From NCBI RefSeq assembly GCF_900659865.1, contig NZ_LR213782.1, positions 1 to 52,857 of the forward strand: a DNA stretch of 52,857 bases, in the 5' to 3' direction. The stretch comes from Hyella patelloides LEGE 07179. Lineage in GTDB: Bacteria; Cyanobacteriota; Cyanobacteriia; Cyanobacteriales; Xenococcaceae. The position numbers and the translations under genes are program-made. The notes beneath the pieces were generated by a model. The model made no database searches. It was not told where the DNA came from and saw only the letters and a list, made by a program, of their open reading frames with translations. Shown piece after piece: positions 45,564 through 52,857 of the stretch (position 1 is the first letter of the stretch; the number at the start of each line of letters is the position of its first letter).

Positions 45564-47633
45564 TTATTTGAGTTTACTATTGGAATAAAAGTTGAGAATA
45601 AACTCTTGAGAAAAATTTGCTATTTTTGTATCAGGATTATAAGTCCATACTTTAAAAGCGATCGTTTGTCCATCCCATTCAGGAGAAGCAGTAAACGTTG
45701 TTTTCCATCCTGAATCAACTAAATTCGGATTGTTAAAATATTCAGCCACATCAGGACGGGGTATACCTAGTGGAATATTTACCAGTAAATTTTTATCATT
45801 TTCTACTGTAATAATTATCCTTTTTGCTTTACTTTTATCGGGATTAATTGCCCAACCAAGTACTTCCACAGTCTCATCAATTTTGACATCAATTACTTGA
45901 CCAGTATTTGTAACTTTATTTATTTTTTCAACATTACCTAAAGTATAAGAACAGGCAAAATAAATTTTGTTTTCAAGACTTTTAATTTCCTCAGAAATTA
46001 TTTCGAGTTGAACATCCATTCCTTGACGCTTGAAAGGAGTGGCATACAATTTTTGCTTGTCAAAATAATTTATATATGTAACTGCTCTACCATTATCTGG
46101 CTTGTCACAAGAAGGATAAAGCCCATACTCTAAATACATTCTGTAAATATAAGATGCTGGCACTTCAGTATATACAGCGAATGATTCATTGGAATTAAGA
46201 TTTTCTTGCCAATTTCGATTATTACTAATAATGAGATCCTGAAAATTACTAATATCTTGTTTAAGATGGTTTAGCTGTAAATTAACTAGGAGCGTAATAG
46301 TTAAGCCAAAATTGACAAGCAAAGTAATGGGGGAATTGAGCAGTAAACAGATATTTATCTTATTCGTAGCTTTATCTTGTTTAGAGGAAAGTAAGGAGGT
46401 AATAATTAACGCGATCAGAACTATCGTTAATCCAATTAATGCAGATTTAAAACTGGTTTGTCTAACAGGTGAAGTTATCCCTAATTGATAATAGCCAGAA
46501 AATGTAATGATAAAGTTAGTAATAATTAAAGGAACAATAGATAAAAAACAAGCATTTATGGCGATCGCATTAAGCTTTACTTTAACTTGATAAAGTAAGA
46601 TTATTAGCAATAATAAAAAACCTAATTTATAAATCAATGAATAAGTAAAAGAATAAACATCTATATGAGACTCCCATGCAGGATTGTTCAAGAAAAATAT
46701 TTCTCTAAAAAACTGAACCACAGCAGTACTAAAACTAGCCGTAAAATTTCCTGTTAATAGAGATTTAATATTATTAGCTTCAACAGCACCGACTCGATTG
46801 GATTGAAGCAAGAATAGAACATATAAAGAAAGGGAAAATGGTATTAAATTTGCTATTAATAATTTCCAGCGATTAAATTTGTTTAGACCAGAAAAAGGCA
46901 AATAGTTGAATTGAGTTGAAAAAGTGGTTAATAGCAAGAGTAAAAATAAACTGCCACTGAAACATACTTGATAAATTGCTCCCATTTCCCATGAAGATGA
47001 TGTAATAATACCAAAGATAATTAACTGTAAAAGATCGACTATAGCAATACTTTGAGTATTACTTTGGTTAATAAAAAAGTTGAGATTAAATATTATCCCT
47101 GCTAAGGTTGAAACATAAGCAGCAGACACCACCACCAAATAAAACATTGTACTTGGTCTTTGACTGTCAAGTAAGTAAGCAAGAAAAATCAATGTTATTA
47201 GCAGTGGCGATAAAAGTTGTAGATAAATATTTTCTGCTTTATTGTTTGTTTTTGTCCGATCTAAAAAAAAAATTTTATCCTGTAAACATAGACTATTATT
47301 ATTAATAATATTTCTCACAAAAATAAATATAGAGCTAATGAGAAAAAGCCAAATTATCAAGATCATGCCTCCTGTAAATGGTTTTCCCAACCAAGGGACA
47401 GCATTGTAGTACAGATACAAAATTATTTCAGAAAAAAATCTCGGACTCCAAGTAAAAATCCTTTCAGATAAGCCATTGAAACCATTAACCTGATACAGTT
47501 CAGCGATCAAGTAGTCATCAGTATTCCATGATGAAGCCATTAGAAGTAAAAAGGAAGGAAGTAGAATTAAAGCAGAAGCGAAAATTAATAATACAGTAAC
47601 TTTTCTAGGCTTGTTTAGTAAATTATTTACCAT
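45564..47633 (-). CDS. Multi-pass membrane protein, GT-C-like, first of a tandem pair
   Basis: The 689-residue paralogue of the next gene has the same order of motifs: SSWNTDDY at 35-42 (DD 39-40), SPRFFSE at 63-69, TSSSWEMG, RVGAVE, NNPAWES. The same C-terminal beta domain follows (GWAINPDKSKAKRIIITVEN, RPDVAEYFNNPNLVDSGW). The first ~45 residues are much more alike than the rest. Topology and the acidic first loop suggest a lipid-linked-sugar transferase of the inner membrane that modifies a cell-surface glycan, with the C-terminal domain outside. Substrate unknown; the GT-C assignment is inference. Confidence 0.6.
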   Translation of the reverse strand: MVNNLLNKPRKVTVLLIFASALILLPSFLLLMASSWNTDDYLIAELYQVNGFNGLSERIFTWSPRFFSEIILYLYYNAVPWLGKPFTGGMILIIWLFLISSIFIFVRNIINNNSLCLQDKIFFLDRTKTNNKAENIYLQLLSPLLITLIFLAYLLDSQRPSTMFYLVVVSAAYVSTLAGIIFNLNFFINQSNTQSIAIVDLLQLIIFGIITSSSWEMGAIYQVCFSGSLFLLLLLTTFSTQFNYLPFSGLNKFNRWKLLIANLIPFSLSLYVLFLLQSNRVGAVEANNIKSLLTGNFTASFSTAVVQFFREIFFLNNPAWESHIDVYSFTYSLIYKLGFLLLLIILLYQVKVKLNAIAINACFLSIVPLIITNFIITFSGYYQLGITSPVRQTSFKSALIGLTIVLIALIITSLLSSKQDKATNKINICLLLNSPITLLVNFGLTITLLVNLQLNHLKQDISNFQDLIISNNRNWQENLNSNESFAVYTEVPASYIYRMYLEYGLYPSCDKPDNGRAVTYINYFDKQKLYATPFKRQGMDVQLEIISEEIKSLENKIYFACSYTLGNVEKINKVTNTGQVIDVKIDETVEVLGWAINPDKSKAKRIIITVENDKNLLVNIPLGIPRPDVAEYFNNPNLVDSGWKTTFTASPEWDGQTIAFKVWTYNPDTKIANFSQEFILNFYSNSKLK

Positions 47634-48009
47634 AACTAATAGATCGCAAAATTGTTGAGTAACAAAAACAAAAATAATAGCTAATTATAGGCTTTGTGGT
47701 ACTTTTGCAAAAATTAGAGTTCATTGTGTAGCATTAATTAAAACTTTAATACTGCTACACAATGAACTTAAACCCGCTATTTAAATAAAACCATTTCCGA
47801 TACAACTTGTCTCAAAATGATTTAAACTCTTTTTATAATTGATTATAGTTGTTTGGGTAGATTATTGATTAGTCAATTGAAATAAGTATTAGGAAACTGC
47901 GAGCCATATTCTCACTTCTATTGTCCCTTATTCTTAGACTCTGTTCGCGAATTCTCTTTGGTTTTGTCGAAAGTCCAATAATGTTATTTCAAAACTTATT
48001 CAGCAAGCC
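47634..48009. other. Intergenic region between surface-glycan genes
   Basis: No coding frame. It holds a perfect 16-bp inverted repeat (47718-47768) and, at its right end, a 26-bp motif shared with the end of the MlaE gene. Confidence 0.5.
47718..47768. repeat. Perfect 16-bp inverted repeat (large hairpin)
   Basis: AGTTCATTGTGTAGCA (47718-47733) pairs perfectly with TGCTACACAATGAACT (47753-47768), and the 19-base AT-rich loop can pair further. There is no T run right after it on either strand, so it is not a standard terminator; it may be a mobile-element relic or a processing site between two same-strand genes. Confidence 0.75.
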
Positions 48010-48016
48010 CTAATCA
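47991..48016 (-). repeat. Shared 26-bp motif spanning a stop codon, copy 2
   Basis: Matches 22342-22367 at 23 of 26 positions. Again it supplies the TAG stop of a minus-strand gene (48010-48012), followed by GGCTTGCTGAATAAGTTTT on that strand. Confidence 0.6.
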
Positions 48017-49791
48017 TTATTATCGGTAGATAAATTATGTAATTCATGGGGCTGAATTTTGAATATTAAGAAACTGTAGCCAATATGATCCACAGGTTTT
48101 TTGTTTTCTCTTAGCCATTGAAATATTTTGGGATCGTTTATAACGCCCACTAATTGATTGGCTTGAATTGCAACTAAACCACCTTTAAATTTTGCAGGAT
48201 CGACTCCAACTAGACGATCTCTTATACGATTTCCAAAGTGCCGAAGATCGCGGAGATCGACTTCTGGTCTTCCTTTTAAAAGCTCTAACGTTTCCTCTTC
48301 TCTAAGATATCTCATGTATATTGCATCAGGATTTTTTTTAAGATACTGGTCTAAGTAAATCCAATTTTGTCCCCAGTCTAAGTTAGAGTCTGCCAGAATT
48401 GTATAGCCCATTTTTCTATCCACTAAAAGTTCATTAAAGTATGATATGTAATGAGGAAAATAAGAAAGATTAGAAATTAATAAATAGGCGACAAGACTAA
48501 TAATAAAAATTCGATATCTATTTTTAAATGCTATCCAGCCCACTGTCACTCGACTAGAAAAAACGAAAAGAAAGGGGAAAATCATGAGAACGTATCGAAT
48601 CCCAAGTTGAGCAATGGAAAAACTAAAAACAATCAGAAAAAGTAGAGAAGGGATAATTAGGAAAGCTTCATTTTGCCAAAATTTAAGACGATTTTGATAT
48701 CTGATTGAGCTAATAACTGCCATTAGTAGGAGTAATTGAGTGGCAATAGGTACTTTGTAGAGAAATGCAATTATATAATATTCTTTAAAGCCTTTTAATC
48801 TGCCATTTTCTATCCCCAATCTACCCATAAGGTAAGAAGCTCCACTTCCAAAACCGATTTCATGTTTGTACTTACCAAAATCCAGACCCTGCATATAAGC
48901 ATAGGGAACTGGAATAGGTAGTTGTCTTAATAGCGAATAACTAGATTGTAAGGAAGTAAAAAATTGACTTTCAAACTTATAATTACCCAGCTTAGTAAAT
49001 GTTTTGTCAAAGGAAAAACTAATATTAATGATTAGAATTGTAGTTAATAAAAATAAGGTTGTATAGTAGCAAAATTTCTTGATACTTGAAATAATTATCT
49101 TGAAGTTCCTAGTTTGAATTAATTTAACAATATTTGAGCCATGGAAGCCAATAACTAAAACAAGATAAATAGGTAGTAAATAGATTGAACCATAGCGTGT
49201 AATTTGAGCAATTGCAAAGGTAATTATACTCAGTACAACATTTTTTTGACCTCCAAACTTCAAAAAATTCCAAAAGTAGTAAGTCGCAATAAAAACAGAA
49301 CAAGCTGAAAATATATCTTGGGTAACGAGGCGAGAGTGAGCAATAATATTTGGGTCGAGTATATATAAAGACAAAGCCAAAAAACCAGCATGAATACCAT
49401 AAAGTTGGCGAGCCCAGCAAAATACATAAATCGCCAAAATCACAGAAGCAAAAATCGTTGCCAGCCTACCACAATAGAGTCTGCCATCTGGATAGGTCTT
49501 GCCATCATAAAATGTCCATTTGTACTCTGTCAATTCAGAGATTATGTTCTCAGGAAAAGCTTTACTAATCAAAACATTCAAGGCTGATATAGGTATGTTA
49601 TTGCGATAATTTGCATCTGTTGCTGCTCGTTCGGATGGTTTACCTGATAGTATAGCTATACCACTAGCATAATGATCTGGTTCATCGTAAGTTATTGATT
49701 TTTTGAGAGGCAAAAACAAGCTTGTTATAGTTAAGATCGAAAAGAAAAAACATAGGCAAAAAACCAGAAATATGTGTTTGTATTTGGTCAT
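48010..49791 (-). CDS. GT39-like membrane glycosyltransferase
   Basis: The 593-residue protein has about 11 hydrophobic helices. ITYDEPDHYASG at 33-44 in the first periplasmic loop is the acidic DE motif of GT-C enzymes (protein O-mannosyltransferase/ArnT type). RYGSIYLLP and IAQLGIRYVLMIFPF lie in the helix bundle, and LADSNLDWGQNWIYL in the C-terminal soluble part is typical of bacterial GT39-like proteins. It would move a sugar from a polyprenyl-phosphate carrier to a glycan or protein at the outer face of the inner membrane. A terminator-like hairpin sits 45 bp upstream of its start. Confidence 0.82.
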   Translation of the reverse strand: MTKYKHIFLVFCLCFFFSILTITSLFLPLKKSITYDEPDHYASGIAILSGKPSERAATDANYRNNIPISALNVLISKAFPENIISELTEYKWTFYDGKTYPDGRLYCGRLATIFASVILAIYVFCWARQLYGIHAGFLALSLYILDPNIIAHSRLVTQDIFSACSVFIATYYFWNFLKFGGQKNVVLSIITFAIAQITRYGSIYLLPIYLVLVIGFHGSNIVKLIQTRNFKIIISSIKKFCYYTTLFLLTTILIINISFSFDKTFTKLGNYKFESQFFTSLQSSYSLLRQLPIPVPYAYMQGLDFGKYKHEIGFGSGASYLMGRLGIENGRLKGFKEYYIIAFLYKVPIATQLLLLMAVISSIRYQNRLKFWQNEAFLIIPSLLFLIVFSFSIAQLGIRYVLMIFPFLFVFSSRVTVGWIAFKNRYRIFIISLVAYLLISNLSYFPHYISYFNELLVDRKMGYTILADSNLDWGQNWIYLDQYLKKNPDAIYMRYLREEETLELLKGRPEVDLRDLRHFGNRIRDRLVGVDPAKFKGGLVAIQANQLVGVINDPKIFQWLRENKKPVDHIGYSFLIFKIQPHELHNLSTDNND

Positions 49792-49835
49792 TTATTGAAT
49801 CCGATTTATGATGTTGAAATTTAACAAGTTCATAG

Positions 49836-49865
49836 AAAAAAATCACTTATCAAATATAAGTGATT
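49836..49865 (-). terminator. Intrinsic terminator in the leader of the GT39-like gene
   Basis: On the minus strand AATCACTTAT-ATTTG-ATAAGTGATT (49841-49865) is followed by seven T in a row. It precedes the start codon at 49791 by 45 bp, so it is either an attenuator or the end of a short upstream transcript. The rest of 49866-50135 shows one HIP1 palindrome near 50002 and no gene. Confidence 0.65.
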
Positions 49866-50135
49866 AGAAATTGAAGTTTATGAGAGTTATTCTACTTTAG
49901 TTGAAACTTTAGAGAACATTTTCAAAAACTTTAGTACAGAATATACAATTAATTTTGTTTGAGTATTTATCGTCCAGAGAAATTTGGGCAAAAGTTAAAG
50001 CGATCGCTTTTTAAATTTCTGAATATTAACAAACTCATAGTTCTTTATTAAACAACATTTTAAAACAGAGATTAAAAACATACCGAGACAATTTCTCTTA
50101 AAATGACCAACAGTGCCAAAACCATTTGAGTAGCA

Positions 50136-51386
50136 ATGTCTCAAAATAAATTATTAAAATTACCCCAGTTTTCCCGTGCTGTTTGGATATTAGCAGGAGG
50201 AAGACTGTTATCAGCCATTGGGACTGGATTTACTCTCTTTTACGCCCCCATATTCTTTGTTAATCAGGTGGGGATCTCTGCTACTTTAGTCGGTTTAGCT
50301 TTAGGTAGCGGTTCGCTTTCGGGGGTTTTGGGACGATTTTTTGGCGGACAGTGGGCAGATTCGCCTCAATGGGGAAGAAGAAAAACCCTGTTATTATCGG
50401 CAATTATTTCTGCTTTGGCGGATGTCGTTTTAGTAATGACAAATAACTTTCCTACCCTAGTAATCGGTAATTTACTGATGGGTTTGGGAGTTGGGCTTTA
50501 TTGGCCCGCAACCGAAGCTGCTATTATCGATTTAACTACACCAGAACAAAGGAATGAGTCTTTTGCGATTACTCGACTGGCAGATAGCTTGGGTTTAAGT
50601 TTAGGAGTAATTTTAGGCGGGGCTTTAATTGCCAATGAAGTTAATTATCGACTGTTATTTCTTTTTGATGGTATTTCTTTTGTCATCTTTTTCTTTATTA
50701 TCTACTTTGCGATCGCTGAAACCTATAATTTTACTAATCGACATAAATCTCATAATAATGGATGGCTGACTGCTTTAAAAGATCGTAGATTGACTATCTT
50801 TTTAGTGGTTAATGTCTTATTTACTACCTATCTTTCCCAAATACAAAGTACTCTTCCTTTATATTTTAAAAACTTTATCTCTGTAGGAGAATCACAGCTA
50901 GGCTTTTCAGAAAAAGTAATTAGTGGCTTATTTAGTTGGCATATTGTCTTTGCAGCGATCGCTCAATTACCCATAGCGCGGTGGCTTAATTCGTTCAGTC
51001 GCATCAAGGCTTTAACGATTTCTCTTGTCTTTTGGGGAGTGGGATTTATTTTAATTTGGCTAACAGGAATTGTTACTGCATATCCTTTAGTGTGGGCAAT
51101 AGTAGCATTAGGAATTATGTCTTTAGCAATGGTATCTTATACTCCTTCTGCTTCTGCTTTTATTGCTGATATTGCACCAGAATCCCTTAGAGGAATTTAT
51201 CTTTCTTTTAACTCTCAATGTTGGGCAGTTGGCTATTTTATTGGCCCTTCTCTGGGGGGTTTTGCCCTGGATAATTCTATAAACTTTGTTAGGGTTTATT
51301 GGTTAGCCTGTAGTGGTTCAATCGCGATCGGTATTTTGATATTACAGTATCTCAATACAATAATCTCTGATACTAAATCCTGTTAA
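50136..51386 (+). CDS. MFS transporter
   Basis: The 416-residue protein has 12 predicted transmembrane helices and the MFS motif A in the loop after helix 2 (GGQWADSPQWGRRKTLL). A motif-C-like Gly-rich stretch (LGLSLGVILGGALIAN) lies in helix 5. It belongs to the drug:H+ antiporter-like branch, but the substrate cannot be told. It is on the opposite strand to its neighbours and convergent with the glycosyltransferase gene (23 bp between stops). Confidence 0.9.
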   Translation: MSQNKLLKLPQFSRAVWILAGGRLLSAIGTGFTLFYAPIFFVNQVGISATLVGLALGSGSLSGVLGRFFGGQWADSPQWGRRKTLLLSAIISALADVVLVMTNNFPTLVIGNLLMGLGVGLYWPATEAAIIDLTTPEQRNESFAITRLADSLGLSLGVILGGALIANEVNYRLLFLFDGISFVIFFFIIYFAIAETYNFTNRHKSHNNGWLTALKDRRLTIFLVVNVLFTTYLSQIQSTLPLYFKNFISVGESQLGFSEKVISGLFSWHIVFAAIAQLPIARWLNSFSRIKALTISLVFWGVGFILIWLTGIVTAYPLVWAIVALGIMSLAMVSYTPSASAFIADIAPESLRGIYLSFNSQCWAVGYFIGPSLGGFALDNSINFVRVYWLACSGSIAIGILILQYLNTIISDTKSC

Positions 51387-51409
51387 AATATGATGTTTAA
51401 AAATTCGCT

Positions 51410-52579
51410 TTATTCTGTGGTTGCTATTCCCAATATTTTTTTAAAACTGAACCAAAAACTACGCATTTTCCAAAATTTACTGCTTTCCATAGCACGAATC
51501 AATTCTTGAGATTGAGCTAATTGTCTTTGTAAGTCACTTGCATCTTGTGGTTTTTCTTTTATTTCATAATGAAACCACCATTGATAGTAATTATGAGCGG
51601 AAGTTTTTGTATCATAGGGGTTTTTAAAGGCTGTTTGTAAATCTTTTCTTTGGCGATAAACTAATCTTTGTTCATCGCTGATAGCACAACCATTATCAAA
51701 GTAATTATAAACGCAAGATAACTTTCCTAATTCATTTTGACCCATTTGCTCACATTGATTTTGATACCATTCTATTAAAGAAGTAGTGGTTTGATTATGC
51801 AATTGATACTTTTCGGGCATAATAGCTTGAGAGCTAGAAAAGTGATAAAAACACAAAGGCTTACCATCAACAGTTATCTTAGTTTGTAAATCTCCCTGTA
51901 CATCACGGTTACTCAAGTTCCAATTCGCTACATTATAACCAGGGTGCCTTAAGATACTTATACCTGTAAAGAAAGAATGGGCAAGATCGATCCAACGTTG
52001 ATCGGTATATAAACCATTGGCGACATCACTATAACAAAAATCGAGACAACGATTTGCCCACCAATCGATAAATGCCACTCCTTCAGAGGAATTTTTGACC
52101 CCTAAAAAACCTAAATTAAATGTACCATGACGTAGAAAACAAATTTCATTATCAACAATAGCGGAAGATAATTTTTCTGGTTTTAGTTGATGGGGAGTAA
52201 TCAGAATATTACTATCTTCAAAGTTACTAATTAATTCATCAAGAGGAGAAAATATAGCTATATCAGGATCGAAAAATATGACATTATCACATTGATAATG
52301 CTGCATAATATACTTAAATGCCAAGCCTTTGACTGCCGTACATAGCTCTACTACCGAATGTTTAAATAGCCATCGCGTCAAGTCAGGTATTTCTAAATTT
52401 TCTAGGGTAATAACATTATCAAAATCTTCATTCTCTAGATTAAATGATTCATGAATGCGATCGCATAATACTAGATGAAAATGAAAGGAAGGATGAAATT
52501 TTTTCAGTGATTGAGCTAGCACTCTAGCTAATGGTAAATAATTGTTAGTACAACTTGTAAAAATATGGGTAGTAGTCAT
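51410..52579 (-). CDS. GT-A fold glycosyltransferase with C-terminal coiled tail
   Basis: The 389-residue soluble enzyme has a GT-A fold resembling GT8-type transferases: HIFTSCTNNYLPLARVLAQS at the start, the metal-binding DxD as FFDPDIAIF (Asp104, Asp106), FNLGFLGV, TDQRWIDL, and GYNVANWNLSNR. The last ~45 residues are a short coiled coil followed by AMESSKFWKMRSFWFSFKK, a tail also present in the next gene. It probably adds a sugar to an extracellular polysaccharide or O-antigen-like glycan. It is downstream of the partial gene at the window edge, 15 bp away, likely one operon. Confidence 0.85.
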   Translation of the reverse strand: MTTTHIFTSCTNNYLPLARVLAQSLKKFHPSFHFHLVLCDRIHESFNLENEDFDNVITLENLEIPDLTRWLFKHSVVELCTAVKGLAFKYIMQHYQCDNVIFFDPDIAIFSPLDELISNFEDSNILITPHQLKPEKLSSAIVDNEICFLRHGTFNLGFLGVKNSSEGVAFIDWWANRCLDFCYSDVANGLYTDQRWIDLAHSFFTGISILRHPGYNVANWNLSNRDVQGDLQTKITVDGKPLCFYHFSSSQAIMPEKYQLHNQTTTSLIEWYQNQCEQMGQNELGKLSCVYNYFDNGCAISDEQRLVYRQRKDLQTAFKNPYDTKTSAHNYYQWWFHYEIKEKPQDASDLQRQLAQSQELIRAMESSKFWKMRSFWFSFKKILGIATTE

Positions 52580-52594
52580 TATTAATCAAGATAA

Positions 52595-52857
52595 TTATAA
52601 TTGTTCATTTATGCCCAATCTTTTTTTAACCTTAAACCATTGCTCTCTCATCTTCCAAAACTTACTAGTTTTCATTGCATTTATTTCTATTTTTAATTCT
52701 TCTACTTGTGCTAGACTTATTTTATAGCTTTTTTTTTAAATCGTTTATTGTTTTTAAATAGTTAAATTCTTGATGATGCAGCCTTACTCTTTGTAAAGCA
52801 TTACTTAAGGATGAAATCACTTTTTCTTCTGCAAAAAGACTTTCATAGAAAAAATAT
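52595..52857 (-). pseudogene. C-terminal end of a probable glycosyltransferase, with a frameshift at A9 (partial)
   Basis: The gene enters from the right edge. One frame reads YFFYESLFAEEKVISSLSNA and continues to NDLKKK at a run of nine A (nine T on the plus strand, about 52729-52737), then meets a stop. The frame after the run continues as SYKISLAQVEELKIEINAMK and TSKFWKMREQWFKVKKRLGI to the TAA at 52595-52597. Ten A would restore one protein. The end is the same tail as in the following gene. The cause may be mutation, homopolymer error or transcript slippage; the main domain lies outside the window. Confidence 0.6.

Overview
The window is a stretch of cyanobacterial chromosome. It begins inside the photosystem II operon psbD-psbC. 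It carries many copies of the cyanobacterial HIP1 octamer GCGATCGC, and most genes belong to families that are core or typical for cyanobacteria (GlgA2-type glycogen synthase, DUF3038/DUF4335 pair, DUF4278, DUF3531, DnaK3-DnaJ, HmpF). The DNA is AT-rich. The HmpF and pilus-chemotaxis genes suggest a surface-motile organism, but the genus cannot be fixed from the sequence alone. No rRNA, tRNA, CRISPR array or intact transposase gene is visible.

Layout. 1-9.2 kb: end of psbD, psbC with its overlapping GTG start, glycogen synthase, a divergent HxlR regulator/quinone-reductase-like pair, a frameshifted DUF3038 gene followed by DUF4335, an alpha/beta hydrolase that has lost its catalytic residues, and a small unknown gene. 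9.3-19.5 kb: housekeeping genes (gltX, metF-like, tyrS, pyrF, tadA, a beta-hydroxyacid dehydrogenase, dnaJ) with an FGE-like gene broken by a stop codon, a secreted pentapeptide protein and a DUF4278 protein. 19.6-23.1 kb: a DnaK3-type chaperone with a long repetitive tail, and an MlaE-type permease. 23.2-30.5 kb: a pilus-chemotaxis cluster (receptor, CheW, CheY) divergent from an HmpF-like coiled-coil gene; the space between holds what looks like the relic of a PatA/HmpA-type regulator. 30.5-35.8 kb: a signalling operon (histidine kinase, Rcp1-like regulator, GAF-GGDEF regulator) and truB. 36-39.8 kb: an accessory patch with DUF3531, an orphan HicB, an Uma2 relic, a PadR regulator coupled to a cytochrome-b6-like membrane protein, and a nifJ fragment. 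39.8-43.3 kb: a macro-domain protein, a pair of M16 peptidase subunits that share one active site, and a candidate small RNA. 43.4-52.9 kb: a cell-surface glycan region with two tandem GT-C-like membrane proteins, a GT39-like protein, an MFS transporter and two glycosyltransferases with the same C-terminal tail.

The signals that stand out are: (i) a PadR plus cytochrome-b-like gene pair in which one of the four haem-ligating histidines is replaced by glutamine; (ii) two copies of a short element with imperfect terminal inverted repeats (MITE-like) 7.5 kb apart in opposite orientation; (iii) a ~68-nt small-RNA candidate with promoter, two hairpins and a single-stranded CUCCU segment; (iv) decay of part of the pilus-chemotaxis locus; and (v) an unusual number of broken genes (single-base frameshifts, a nonsense codon, truncated relics), pointing either to active gene loss or to uncorrected assembly errors. 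All function calls rest on reading motifs in the translations; no database search was run.
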